This document shows, piece by piece, positions 21,601-30,620 of a stretch of DNA of 64,000 nucleotides. Position 1 is the first letter of the stretch. Every line of letters begins with the position of its first letter. This DNA comes from Aporrectodea caliginosa. Lineage: Eukaryota > Annelida > Clitellata > Crassiclitellata > Lumbricidae. The stretch is taken from positions 1,944,498 to 2,008,497 of the forward strand of contig JACEVL010000019.1 in NCBI GenBank assembly GCA_020284085.1, written 5' to 3'. The position numbers and the translations under genes are program-made. The notes beneath the pieces were generated by a model. That model did not search any database and was not told the DNA's origin. It saw only the letters and a program-made list of their open reading frames with translations.

Positions 21601-24580
21601 CATGCTGCAGTCCTTTTGACCCAGTCACCACCATGCTGCTTATGTCTTTGTGAGGTGCTTTGAGCCCTTGCAAAGTTCTGAAGTGTACTTTATAAATAGC
21701 TTGATGCATATGTGCATATACATCCATATAACGTGCATTTTAATTGCCTGAAAAAGGGCTGCACCTTTGAATGAATGTCTGACAGATCTAAACAAGTTCA
21801 TGTTAACCCTTTAACGAGGGCTGCACCTATGGTTTCCCATACATTCTGTACAGATCTAAACAAGTTAAAGGGTTAAGCCAGTCTGCAAATGTGTGGTGCT
21901 GCACATATCATACTACTTAATGTACTGGGAGATTGCCCAGTACATCAGATAGGCCTGAGTTGATGTGTGGAAGTGTGACGCCTAAACATGCACTCAGATA
22001 CAAGACTTTTCAAACTAGTTTTTAAAACATAATTTCTGTGTGCTGTAGAGTGTAACTTGCAATGCCAATTCTGCCATTCTTGCCAAGTACAGCAGCGTTG
22101 TTATATTTGATGAGCAGGCATTATGCATCAGCATATGACAAGCGTGTGGATCCTGGTGTGAGTCGCTATGTTTCAGACAGACGAGATGAGCGTCACAGAG
22201 ATGTCATGAGAATAGATGACAAAGCACGGTACGGTCTAGTCTTTTACTCCGTATAGACCAACCTTGTAGTACCATTATCTTGGTGTTATTATTACTACAA
22301 TGCCATAGTGTGCATGTAAAATATTACTTTTGCGTCCATTATTGAGTGACAGTTTAAGTTTTAAGACTTTCTTAGAGCTGCGTTTTTATCTGCCTTGTGC
22401 AAAAAAGTTAGAGACTCCGAATAAAGTGACTAGTACTTCATTAAGTGCATTAGCTTAACAACGTTAGGTGTGTACTGGCTGATGAGTAGACTTTGATCAA
22501 TGACAATAAGCAAAGTCCCTACATAGTGACAGTCTTAAGCGAGTCTCATCACACCTGAACTCGAACAGGTGCTTGAGAAGTTAGCCACGTTGTCACCCTG
22601 CCTACTGATTCACCTCCTCTTAGTTATCATTATTGTTACATGAAGAACTTGTACACTTAAATGATCATAATGCTTTCATGACTACATTCAACAAACATGA
22701 GACCAAACATGAGAAATCACTAGATTTGACAAATGACAAAATAATTGAGGGTCATTTATTCACACCCATTGGTGCAAAATGGGTGTCATAAGGAATTGAT
22801 GGTGAATGACACTGAATGTACTACATATTAATGTGATTTCTGAGATGCACAGTCATGCTGAATATTTTTTGCATAAGGGCTTACCATACATAAAAAAGGC
22901 AATAAAACAGCTGGATATCCTTCCCTACAGATTACTTGCTTTGAACTGTGAGCTTTTCTTGGAAATACATTATTATTTTATGGATTTGCATGAAACATTT
23001 GTCACCTATAAAGTTAAGTTCTAGAATGGCTGTGTCCAAAGCCTTGGTTTGAATAGATGTATTTGTTGCTTGGTTGTAGAGCTTTAGTACGTGACGATCG
23101 TTTGCGCCATGATCGTCCACGATCTCCTATCCGTAATCCAGTGGCTGAAGCCGAGCGTCGAGTTGACTCTCGATCTGATTGGAAATCAGAGCGAACCGGC
23201 CTTGTGCAACACTCCCGTGATGCTCGAGGTAAACCAGTCTAGTCTTTCTTAATTTACAGATCTGGTAGTGTGGTGGAAAAAAGCCACGTAAAGGGTACGC
23301 TAATTAGCCTCTAAGTTTAAAAAAGAACTGGTTGCTTCCTCAAGAGTGGCTTTGAGCAAGGTGAAAAACAGGTACAGTAAGTAAATGGAAACAGGTACTG
23401 TAAGTTAAATTTTTTCAGACTTGTTTTTGTTTAAAGCAGTGCACTATAGAAGGTGTTGAAAATGAATATCTACAGGTGGTGGTAGAGGTTTAAAAGTCTC
23501 TTCCTAAAAGTATTCATAGTTGTACCAAATGATACTTCTTGGCGACATTTGGTGATGAAGCAAATATCTGTGACTATCTTTGTGAAGGTTGTTATATCAG
23601 GCTTGAATCTAGTCTGGTTAAAATAGCCAGGTTATGGTATAATAATTAAATTGTTTTGTAAATGTAATTTGTTATAGAGAAATTCCACTTTACATATACT
23701 TGTGCTAGGTAAGCTGCACTATTATACCAGTTTATTTCTCACTGTACTGTATCTTGTTTTTTTATAGATTTAAAGCCAGTGGCTGGCCGTGCTTATATGG
23801 AACCTTCTGGAAATGGACAGAGCTGGCATGGAAGTCATTCCACTCATCCTCTGAGCAAGACTAGGGCTTATGCTGCCAACGGTAGAATTTTTTGTACTTG
23901 CCCATCTTCAAAAGTGCACTCTATGCACTGCTTTATTCTGCTCTTGACTGAGCTAACTGTTTCCATAGACTGTTATTCTAAATTGATCTGCTTATTTGGA
24001 CAGTTGTGCTGTTACCTCTGTCTGACCTTTGCCAGCTGGTTGGAGCATTTATATGACCTTTTAGATTTAAATTTGCAGACTAAATCTAATGGATTGGTCA
24101 TTCTTTTGACATACTGAAATGGAATTGGTTATTCATCTGACCAATGTAAATTGGACTGGTCATTCAGCTGACATATCTACTCTAAGTGGCCAGTTATTTA
24201 TATGAGCTACTTAATATGCCATATTGTGTTTTATTCATTCATTTCAAACTAATGTTAATGATTGATCACTGTTTTTTGTTTCAGATGGTACCAGGGTGAT
24301 TGGTGGGGCCCAGTGGGGCGATCGTTCTCAGGCTGTGCAGCAGTTGCCTCCAAGCCGCCCTTCAGACCGTGACTGGGCATCTGGGTCCATGCGCTCGGCT
24401 GCTGCAGCAATGGGTGGGGCCGGGCCAGCTGTGCCTCCCAACCAAGGCTCAAGCAACTCTTTTCTGTCTTCAGCAGCCAACATCCTGATGGGTGTTGGTC
24501 TGGCGGGAAGTTCACGCAACCAGGAGCCGAGATACGATGGATACAAACAACTGACTAGCAGCTCTGTCCGGCGTTACTAG
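3471..24580 (+). CDS. SAFB: SAFB/SLTM-like scaffold attachment factor (19 coding exons)
   Basis: Scaffold attachment factors are nuclear proteins that bind matrix-attachment DNA through a SAP domain and RNA through an RRM, linking chromatin, transcription and splicing. Joining 3471-3608, 5393-5513, 6188-6345, 8120-8191, 8441-8477, 10914-11487, 12132-12169, 12991-13094, 13646-13795, 14742-14802, 18505-18771, 19263-19402, 19925-20088, 20405-20542, 21401-21499, 22118-22228, 23080-23228, 23768-23881 and 24285-24580 keeps phase at every junction and gives 976 residues; family members are roughly 900-1050. Order: SAP (about 14-46), acidic region, RRM (about 388-465) with RNP2 LWVSGL and RNP1 KCYGFVTM, Lys-rich region, Arg/Glu-rich helix (about 620-720), and C-terminus ending RRY as in vertebrate SAFB. 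Intron 3 appears to use a GC donor. SAFB, SAFB2 and SLTM are vertebrate paralogues; this looks like their single invertebrate counterpart, so the symbol denotes family. Confidence 0.95.
4034..5010. mobile_element. Non-autonomous DNA transposon, 9-bp target duplication (MULE-like?)
   Basis: The element starts GGGCACGGGTAAAATGCTGA and ends with the inverted equivalent ending CCGTGCCC. The inverted ends extend about 60 bases. Both sides carry the same 9 bases, AAAAGTTTA (4025-4033 and 5011-5019), a convincing target-site duplication. The motif TAAAATGCTGATT and its complement are repeated many times near both ends. The middle has a roughly 115-bp sequence repeated a little over two times (about 4640-4895) and an ATT microsatellite (about 4190-4247). 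A 9-bp duplication fits Mutator-like elements, but no transposase remains. It sits in SAFB intron 1. Confidence 0.8.
5393..5513 (+). CDS. SAFB: SAFB-like exon 2
   Basis: The acceptor is TTTGCAG and the donor is G|GTATGA, ending in phase 1. It encodes residues 47-87, starting [17 protein letters not shown], directly after the SAP helix as in vertebrate SAFB, where an acidic stretch follows. Position and phase support it, and sequence conservation is moderate. Confidence 0.85.
6188..6345 (+). CDS. SAFB: SAFB-like exon 3 (acidic; GC donor)
   Basis: The acceptor is TTCTGTAG. The exon encodes an acidic, Pro/Glu/Lys-rich stretch (residues 87-139) ending IQDDLKE. The only donor that keeps frame with exon 4 is AAGAG|GCAAGC, a GC-AG intron with a near-perfect remaining consensus. 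Reading on instead runs into a stop at 6390. Confidence 0.82.
6778..7167. mobile_element. hAT-type MITE with perfect 8-bp target duplication
   Basis: The ends are perfect 15-bp inverted repeats: CAATGTTCCCTCTAA at the left and TTAGAGGGAACATTG at the right. The flanks carry GTTAGAAG on both sides (6770-6777 and 7168-7175). The 390-bp length, 8-bp duplication, CA-start and lack of coding capacity fit a hAT MITE. It lies in SAFB intron 3. The right end (CAATGTTCCCTCTAAGCTGT when inverted) is the unit of a tandem array at 56458-56605. Confidence 0.88.
8120..8191 (+). CDS. SAFB: SAFB-like exon 4
   Basis: This exon has 24 codons (residues 140-163), reading [20 protein letters not shown] and then LQDE. 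The acceptor is ATTTTCAG and the donor is GAG|GTAGTT, phase 0 at both ends. It continues the acidic region. Confidence 0.83.
8441..8477 (+). CDS. SAFB: SAFB-like exon 5 (short)
   Basis: A 37-base exon encodes [12 protein letters not shown] plus one base. The acceptor TTTTCCAAG has a strong pyrimidine tract and the donor is ATGG|GTATGT. Phase 1 at its end matches exon 6. The call rests on splice sites and phase, as it is too short for similarity. Confidence 0.72.
10914..11487 (+). CDS. SAFB: SAFB-like exon 6: large acidic/Ser-Thr-rich exon
   Basis: The largest exon (residues about 176-367) is rich in Glu, Asp, Lys, Ser and Thr. It begins with a coding minisatellite: three 24-base units encode [12 protein letters not shown] octads (about 10952-11023). 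A conserved-looking segment [20 protein letters not shown] follows, and a low-complexity Ser/Thr stretch ends near [10 protein letters not shown]. The donor is AAGAG|GTTGGT, phase 2. Three AGs spaced 3 bases apart (exon starts 10914, 10917 or 10920) would all keep frame, so the start can vary by one or two residues. Confidence 0.88.
12132..12169 (+). CDS. SAFB: SAFB-like exon 7 (short)
   Basis: A 38-base exon encodes [13 protein letters not shown] across phases 2 and 1. The acceptor is ATCTTGCAG and the donor is GATG|GTATGT. It joins the acidic region to the RRM. Confidence 0.75.
12684..12899. repeat. 108-bp perfect tandem duplication in SAFB intron 7
   Basis: Two adjacent copies of a 108-base unit (12684-12791 and 12792-12899) look identical by eye, and a short piece of a third follows. 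Identity suggests a recent event. It affects no splice site. Confidence 0.8.
12991..13094 (+). CDS. SAFB: SAFB-like exon 8: RRM N-terminal half
   Basis: The exon encodes the start of the RNA-recognition motif with RNP2 LWVSGL (residues 391-396) and helix 1 ([15 protein letters not shown]). The near match to vertebrate SAFB (FWVSGLSS, DLKNLFSKYGK) is the strongest family evidence. The acceptor is TATGCACAG and the donor is AAAG|GTCAGA, phase 0. Confidence 0.96.
13646..13795 (+). CDS. SAFB: SAFB-like exon 9: RRM C-terminal half
   Basis: Fifty codons complete the RRM. They include RNP1 KCYGFVTM (residues 430-437) and the family-typical [12 protein letters not shown] at the end of the fold. The acceptor is TTTGCACAG and the donor is AAAGG|GTAAAG, phase 0 at both ends. 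Confidence 0.96.
14742..14802 (+). CDS. SAFB: SAFB-like exon 10
   Basis: Residues 465-484 begin [20 protein letters not shown], matching the AK-(N/A)-(D/E)-P start just after the RRM in vertebrate proteins. The acceptor is GACTTGCAG and the donor is ATAG|GTAAGA, phase 1. Confidence 0.88.
14834..18033. mobile_element. DNA transposon in SAFB intron 10, interrupted by a second element
   Basis: The termini are perfect 13-bp inverted repeats, TAGGGTGATTCAA and TTGAATCACCCTA. They are flanked by ATAGTGCAG on both sides (14825-14833 and 18034-18042), a 9-bp duplication (8 bp if one shared base is assigned to the element). Without the nested insert the element is about 1.8 kb. Open stretches at 15501-15692 and 16090-16311 could be transposase remains: the latter holds [15 protein letters not shown] and is broken. 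I do not recognise the family. Insertion enlarged this intron to 3.7 kb. Confidence 0.82.
16345..17701. mobile_element. Nested hAT-like element with perfect 8-bp target duplication
   Basis: The ends are CAGTGTGATTAAAGTT and AACTTGAATCACACTG, inverted with one mismatch. Both flanks read AACTGGGT (16337-16344 and 17702-17709). Both subterminal zones hold many copies of CAGTTT / TTTCAGTTTCAGTTT (about 16370-16520 and 17515-17690), as expected for transposase-binding subterminal repeats. No transposase is recognisable in the 1357 bases. It is inserted inside the 14834-18033 element, so it is younger. Confidence 0.85.
18505..18771 (+). CDS. SAFB: SAFB-like exon 11: Lys/Ser/Asp-rich region
   Basis: Residues 485-573 are strongly charged (repeated [24 protein letters not shown]), matching the Lys-rich region after the RRM in SAFB proteins, which contains nuclear localisation signals. 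The acceptor is TTTCTAG and the donor is GATA|GTGAGT, phase 1. Confidence 0.88.
19263..19402 (+). CDS. SAFB: SAFB-like exon 12
   Basis: The exon encodes a His/Ser/Arg-rich stretch ending [11 protein letters not shown], which aligns with the DILSFDKIKE landmark of vertebrate SAFB just before the Arg/Glu helix. The acceptor is CTGTTTTGCAG and the donor is AAG|GTCAGT. Confidence 0.92.
19925..20088 (+). CDS. SAFB: SAFB-like exon 13: Arg/Glu-rich helix, part 1
   Basis: Residues 621-674 begin [20 protein letters not shown] and continue as an uninterrupted charged helix. In the family this R/E-rich region mediates protein interaction. The acceptor ATAACCAG is pyrimidine-poor; the donor is CTCCG|GTATGT, phase 2. 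Confidence 0.92.
20405..20542 (+). CDS. SAFB: SAFB-like exon 14: Arg/Glu-rich helix, part 2
   Basis: The exon continues the helix ([20 protein letters not shown] onward to RRLEQQR). The acceptor is TTATTATAG and the donor is CAGAG|GTTGGT, phase 2. Confidence 0.92.
21401..21499 (+). CDS. SAFB: SAFB-like exon 15
   Basis: The exon encodes [20 protein letters not shown] followed by PKRP. The AYW-(A/P)-E-(A/P/G)-KR signature matches the DDAYWPEAKR segment of vertebrate SAFB. Splice sites are GTTCCAG and AGCAG|GTGAAG. Confidence 0.93.
21756..21876. repeat. Small inverted and direct repeat in SAFB intron 15
   Basis: Arms TTAACCCTTTAAC (21803-21815) and GTTAAAGGGTTAA (21864-21876) can pair. In addition, CAGATCTAAACAAGTT and GGGCTGCACCT each occur twice in the same 120 bases. 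This looks like a decayed miniature element or a local rearrangement. Confidence 0.55.
22118..22228 (+). CDS. SAFB: SAFB-like exon 16
   Basis: The exon encodes [20 protein letters not shown] and then [17 protein letters not shown], an Arg/Asp-rich segment like the DRRDD/RFHDFDHRDR region of the family. The acceptor GATGAGCAG is weak in pyrimidines, but it is the only one that keeps phase 2. The donor is GCACG|GTACGG. Confidence 0.78.
23080..23228 (+). CDS. SAFB: SAFB-like exon 17
   Basis: The exon encodes an Arg/Asp-rich stretch ([20 protein letters not shown] onward to HSRDARG) containing an RSP site. The acceptor is TTGGTTGTAG and the donor is CGAG|GTAAAC, phase 1. Confidence 0.88.
23768..23881 (+). 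CDS. SAFB: SAFB-like exon 18
   Basis: Residues 841-878 ([20 protein letters not shown], then [19 protein letters not shown]) form the low-complexity C-terminal region. The acceptor is TTTTTTTATAG and the donor is ACG|GTAGAA. Confidence 0.85.
24285..24580 (+). CDS. SAFB: SAFB-like exon 19: C-terminus and stop
   Basis: The last coding exon (98 codons including TAG at 24578-24580) encodes a Gly/Ala/Ser-rich tail ending SSSVRRY. The final RRY matches vertebrate SAFB/SAFB2, which end TRRY. The acceptor is TTTTGTTTCAG. Confidence 0.93.
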
Positions 24581-25443
24581 AAAGTTACTGCGTCCTGCAG
24601 TGATTTCTGTCACTTTTCCGAAAGACTGAAGTCGTTTATAATAAGAGAGGACTGGTAAATTTCAGGAGCATTTAAATTGCGCCAATATGGCTTCGCTCTA
24701 TATAAGTGCTCAATGATATTACGTGCAGGATTGAATTGATGAGCAACTGGTGACACAACAATTTCTAAGCATTTAGGATATGTTTGGAAGTGGGTGTGGT
24801 CTTTGGCTCACGATTAAATGTTTTGAAGTAATTGAATTTGAAATTTAAACAGTAGCAGCAGAAACCAGGTAATTTTCTTCTGTATCTACTTGATGAAATT
24901 CTGATTCTGATCAATTGTCACTGGTTTTATTGTGCTTTGTTGATTGGAGTTGTTAAGAGATGGTGACTGACAGGACTGGTTAATATAACAATAAAATCGG
25001 TTTTGTGTATGGTATTTGCTAAAAACATCTAATAAGAAATGTTTCTGGCCCAGCCTCATTGCATTGGGAAATTCAGACCTGGAAGGATGCCATCTTTTAT
25101 GTGATCCTACCATGTAGAAGATCCAGCTGGGTGGTACTGCCACATGAAAGACATTATGCTGAAGTACCATCTGGATGGCTCTTTTACACAAAGACCTGAC
25201 AACCATGAGTTAGATAGCACTATCCCAGACAAGATAGCACTTTGAGCTGTCTCAAAAGGGGTTACATCATTTAATCTGAGAAGGATAATAATTATAACAA
25301 ATATAGAAAGGATGTGGCATAATAAAATCTGATCATTAATACTGTCGTTACTGTGGCACGATGGAAAAATGCTAGTCACTTCCTTGTCAAATACATGCTA
25401 TAGAAGTCCGTTTGGTACAATGATCACTTGGTTGTAAAATAAA
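24581..25443 (+). other. Presumed 3' UTR of SAFB-like gene
   Basis: The sequence after the stop contains AATAAA at 24990-24995, near 25321 and at 25438-25443. Any of these could direct polyadenylation. No other feature was seen. The extent is inference. Confidence 0.45.
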
Positions 25444-25617
25444 AGGAAACTGTCTGTGGTGCACAGAACTGAAAATCCTTAGTTGGAGCTTTCTGTTTAC
25501 TTTGTTAGTACTTTACTTTTTTGTAGTACTAAGCTAAATTTCTTTAAAAAATAAGTCAGTAATTCTGCAGTTGCCTAACTGTTTTGTTGCAGTTAACCAG
25601 ATAAGATGTGCAGTTAC

Positions 25618-26415
25618 CAGAGTTGTATGGCCTTGAGTCAGTGTCTTGGTCTTGAGACAGGTTTTTTAATGTCTCGGTCTCAGAGCCTATTGTCTCAGTC
25701 TCGCTATCATTTTTTGACTTTTTGAAAACGGTCTTGAAGCGAAAGTCTTGTTCTTGTAGAAGCGGTTTCCATAGTTGTAATGCAAAGTCTTTAGTTCTGA
25801 ACTTCTTGTGCTATAAAATTGTTCTGCCAATGTGTTAACTAGTACTGGTAAGTCGGAAGTGCTAAACACACTGGAAGTTTAGAAAGCATCCTTACTCATT
25901 AACACTAAATTAACAGATATTGGAAAGAGAAATTTCTACTTAAAATGCCTCATAAAGAATCTGAAATAGTCAAATTTGCATTCACACAATTTGAAGTCAT
26001 AGACAAACAAAGGAAATGGTGTGCCGTTTGCCGCTGGTGTAAAGCGAAAAACGATTGGAACATCTAGTTTCTCAAAGTGAGCAGTGTGAGCTCTGTTGTA
26101 AATTTATGAAACATTGTTGGTTTACAGTTTAGAATCATTTAGAAGATTTCAGGATGCCTGAAATATTTAATTTCTTTATACTGTTCAGGTGATGGCTGAC
26201 TTCAGTTACTTGTCCTTGGTAGTACATTTGAACAGTTGAGAGAAAAATTGTTTTCAGGATTTCGGAACATTTTGCAATTCAATGACTTACGAAAATATGC
26301 GGTTAACACTGTCTTGAACTGTCTTGGACCTTGTGTCTCGGTCTTGATCCCCACTGTGTTGGTCTCGGCCCCCAATGTCTCGGTCTCGAAGTGTTAAGTC
26401 TCGCATAAAAGTCTG
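25618..26415 (+). mobile_element. hAT element remnant with BED-finger fragment
   Basis: Both subterminal zones are dense in GTCTCGGTCTCG / CTTGGTCTTGAG motifs. The ends CAGAGTTGTATGG and (inverted) CAGACTTTTATGC are related, and the flanking 8 bases GCAGTTAC and GCAGGAAC match at 6 of 8 positions, a decayed target duplication. The frame 25945-26067 encodes 40 residues including KWCAVCRWCKAKND, the Cys-x2-Cys start of a BED zinc finger as in hAT transposases; it ends at a stop before the His pair. Non-functional, about 0.8 kb. Confidence 0.72.
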
Positions 26416-27613
26416 GCAGGAACAGGGAAATTCTTAATTGTCAGTAAAATTATTGTAATTGTATGTAGGAAAATTGCGTTGGACATGGAAAAGAAATGAA
26501 GTCATTGTATTACAGCTTTCAAAACTACAGTAATTGAGTTAGGTTTGACTGTCACAGTCCAGAAGGGTTTGGCATGTACGCCCTGAACGTTGTTCAGAAC
26601 CACGATTTCATTCAGGTTTGTTCCTGCTTTTCACGAGCAGGATTTGAATCCCACAATAGCTGTCTACAAAACCAGATGGGACCAGTGTTGGGGGGGGAGG
26701 AGTGTTCACAGGCGGTTTCCTACCCCGACAATGCTACATACCTATGCCAAGAACAGTTCACTCAAGGAACATCCCGACCCAATCTACATGTACATTCCAA
26801 TAGGTTCGAACTGTAACTCGTAAACACAATAATACTCGGGAATTATGTGTAGCTGGTCTCCTTTACCTCATTTTACAATACTTTACTTGCACTCGGTTCA
26901 TCACCAGAAATCATATTATGCTTTCTTGATCCATCCTCGGATAGGCTTTGTGTTAGCTAGAACACCGTGTATCTGAAGCAGATAAACTGACTTGAATGCC
27001 TGTAACTTGCCCCTCCTCTGTATAGTATCTTTGCATTGCCTTCAGTGAACAGTGGGTGTGCTTTCCCAATGTGCTGTTTTTTGCCTGTGCCATAATCTAC
27101 TTGTGCTGTGTAGGAGTTATTCTGTTCATATATTTGATTTCATTTTGTATTATGGAAGCTTCTGTTTTATTAATGGTTTCTAAAAGCCCAAGTTCTCATG
27201 GTAGTTCTACTTACCACTTGCTCAATACATGTATCAGGATAGAAGTCATAGGACCTTAAGGAGATGTTGTTAGGCCTTAAATACCATACTTGTCATACAG
27301 CCCATGTTACTTTGATACCTTACTTAACATAATTAGTTTATGCCTCATGCATTCAATCTGGGGCTATGGAAGCCAGTAGATTATAAATGCATACATGAAA
27401 TAAGAACGCTTCACAGAATTTATATACCATTTCTTCTTGGAAGATTTTCCATAATGTAAGAACCTGAAATATATTTTACTCTTTATCAACACAAACAAAA
27501 GTCTACTTTTTACATCAAGTTTTCAGTATGTTATTGATTTTACACAGGGATTTTGCAAGTAATAAATGCACTTAATTTTACAAGACAGATGCAGTAAACT
27601 TCAATTCATATCT
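26416..27613. other. Intergenic sequence, no feature recognised
   Basis: Short open frames here (26574-26823, 27056-27259) resemble no protein I know and lack supporting splice or start context. I treat them as chance. Confidence 0.35.
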
Positions 27614-28036
27614 GTGACCTGCTCTGGCAAAAGGAGGCGGAAGTCGCCAGTGATAAAACTGAAGAAATGAGTTAAAACACAAATCAGGCACAAATTTTTC
27701 ACTTATCATTTTTGGCATATATCAATAAAATTAGGATCTTATATTATACGGAAAAATATTATTTTAATAATATTTCGCCTATTTCATGACAAATTTACAC
27801 ATAAACTTTGCGATCTATCTAGGGTTTGTATTAAGATACTAAGCTTTGCACGCGTTTTCTCGAAATTGTACTTTCGAGTAGAACAAAATTATAAAATTCA
27901 TATCTCTGAAACCCATCACGATAGAATAATAATTTTTTCAACATTGTAAACAGAAATTATTACTTATCAATTTTAGCACAAAATATACAAAAACTAATTT
28001 TTTGGACAAAAGCCTCCTTTTGCCAGAGCAAGTCAC
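27614..28036. mobile_element. MITE-like element with ~25-bp inverted ends
   Basis: The left end reads GTGACCTGCTCTGGCAAAAG and continues GAGGC. The right end is its inverse with one mismatch (GCCTCCTTTTGCCAGAGCAA then GTCAC). The interior is very AT-rich and non-coding. A target duplication was not evident, so the superfamily is open. Confidence 0.72.
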
Positions 28037-29514
28037 ATTTTGCTTCTCACTCACTTCTGTTCTTCATCACAGCCCAATTCTAAGTCTTCATCTTAAACAA
28101 TGCAAACCATAATACTACCATTTACTGCTACAGTTACCACACTGTCATTACTATTAGATTTTTCTTGATTGTTTCTAGCAGAAATGAAGCCTTAATTATT
28201 CACAAGCAAATATGTAGCCATCAGAGAAGAAATCAATCAATCAATCAATCAATCAAGGCATGCAGTTAAAAGTGCAGGTCATGTTTTGAATAAATGCATC
28301 TTCAAAGTCATACAGTTCTTCAAGGGCACATAGTTTTACACAGTACAAACATTTGATAATCAGCATTTCAAGAAAAACGATTGTCAGAAACAACTTCCAG
28401 AGTAATACTGAGAGAAAAATTACATGTCACAACAAACATGCATTTCCGAAGCAAATACAAATCTACAATGCAGCCTAGCTCTTTATTGCGTACTTGGTTA
28501 TCGAGTGGCTCTGGCTACAGGTTGCACAGACAACCAGTAAGGCTCTGAGCCATGGCTATTGCTGCCAGCAGTGATGATTCAGTGCCTTCCAAAACTTGAA
28601 TATATTACACTATATAAACCCCAACCACGTTACATGTCGAAGATATGGTGATAATATGACAGTATTACCTGGACATGTAACATAACAATTGTATAGCACG
28701 TCTTAAAAGAGCCTTTCAGAGGTGCTGTGTACGCAGCTATCAGTCAGATGGAAAAAGCTGTCTAATGTTCGAGAAAATGCAATGCAGTCCGCAATAAGTG
28801 GAACCAAGCCAATTTCAGTATGTAAATTGTTCCATAACAATGGTCGAACACCAGAGAAGCCCTGACATGCATGTATTGAGGTGTGAGAGCTTCATATGCC
28901 ATACATTTTAAGCCTACATCAGAAACTGTCATCTTCTCACCATATCTTCACGATATAGCATTGTTGTTTGGGAAAGTCATGTTCTTGCTGCCCTTATATG
29001 AGACTTGATTATAGAATTGTTTTACTAAGTGCAACTCGTTATACCATAGTAAGTTATGCACAATAACGAGATTCCACTTTGCTAACCACAATTACAAGAC
29101 CTGCATCACTGTAAAACTTCTGTTAGACTTCTGTAATACTCTGCGTAAAACTTCTGTAACAAAACTATGAATTAAGTTGTTAGCGAATTTATATATGAAA
29201 TAAATATCAAAGCTACAGATAGCATTTACAGTCGTAACAGTCCATGAAAAGAGCTCATTACATTACAAAAGTCAGTCAGCAAAGAACACTGATGAGTAAC
29301 ATAGCATGCAAAAATTCTTAGATCAGAACTGGAGATTATAATAATAATAGTCTGTATATGAGTTTGTTGGCTGTATGAATGAATAAATTTTTAATAATAA
29401 TAATAATAATTTAAATAATGTCATTGAGAATGAGGCTTATCTTCCAGAGAAGTTTAATAAGTTTCTATAGTAATTTTTTGTTCCAGAGGCATCTTATCAG
29501 CCTTGGATAAAAAT

Positions 29515-29549
<35 letters not shown>

Positions 29550-30400
29550 GGCATAGATAAGATAGCAGATGCCAAATCATCTGCAATTTACTCAAACAAT
29601 AATGATACATTTATTTTAAGCATTTTCTTACAGAAATCTATGAAAAGTATATTCAATTTTGTAAGATATGATTCCTAGTTTGGCCAGTGAGGCAATGACG
29701 TTACACAGACGTTCAGTTACAGTTCTAAAAGCAACTGATACTATTGGCAGAAAAAAGAGCTATCAAATATGTCAAACACACATGCCAAAATGCAATGCAG
29801 AGCATTTAACAGACTCACAATAATATTAATAACAGAACAAATAGCAAACATTCATGCTACAACTAACAAATATTCTGCTAGTTCTATAAACTTCTCCTGT
29901 TGATGTACAGTTAACTGTACAAAACGTTGCACGTGCTTGTTGATGTACATTTCCTTGTACAAATTTCCAGTTGAGTTTACACACACTGGACACAGTCCAA
30001 ATATCCTGCTCTTTGCCAACGGTTGGCAATCAACACATGTTAACAAAGCCAGCATCACGGACACTGACATTCAAGGCACCATACAGAAAGACGCAGGAAA
30101 AAGTAGTCATATTTCTCAAAGACATGCAAACAAAATCGAATTACACAAACAATAGTAATAGCATAAGGCTGTTGCAATATTAGTACCCTTGTAGAAGCTA
30201 TGCTTTCCTCTACTCGTCTGGCAGTTAAAGCAGCTTGGAATTCTAACGCAGGAGCTACATAAGTTGTTGAATGTAATACAACAATTGTTCAACACTACAA
30301 CAGTGAAACTATAACTCATTACTCACAATGTTTGATGTAAAAAATTTCCAAGTGAAATATTCCGTAGCAGACTCGTTATATCCAGTGTGCAATGTTCATT
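28037..30400. other. Intergenic AT-rich sequence with simple repeats
   Basis: It contains AATC repeats (28231-28255), AAT repeats (about 29391-29412), ATT repeats (29517-29549) and a perfect 18-base palindrome TGTACAGTTAACTGTACA (29904-29921). No gene was recognised. Part may be the 3' UTR of the minus-strand RIPOR gene. Confidence 0.4.
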
Positions 30401-30465
30401 TGGCAGGATTCACCAGGAGTGAAATTTATAGGGATTCTATCTACCCTGGGAGATAGTCTGAACCA

Positions 30466-30620
30466 TTGAGGCAGCTTCTACCCTACAAAATGTTCGAAGC
30501 CTTCTCGTTGGTTGGTCCGATGCTCTGGAATACAGTGTCTGCTTCAGCCTGCACTGCCAACACTCAAATGTCATTCACGTCTGCTCTCAAAACTTATGTT
30601 TTCTTGCTTGCTTATCTTCT
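30466..30620 (+). mobile_element. LINE reverse-transcriptase ORF, 3' fragment
   Basis: The frame encodes FSLVGPMLWNTVSASA and SFTSALKTYVFLLAYLL. The pattern (phi)-GP-x-LWN-(S/T)-(L/V), then SF-x-SALKT-(H/Y)-(L/V)-F, is typical of the last ~50 residues of many CR1/L2/RTE-like LINE ORF2 proteins. Only this C-terminal end is recognisable, as expected for a 5'-truncated copy. Confidence 0.5.
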
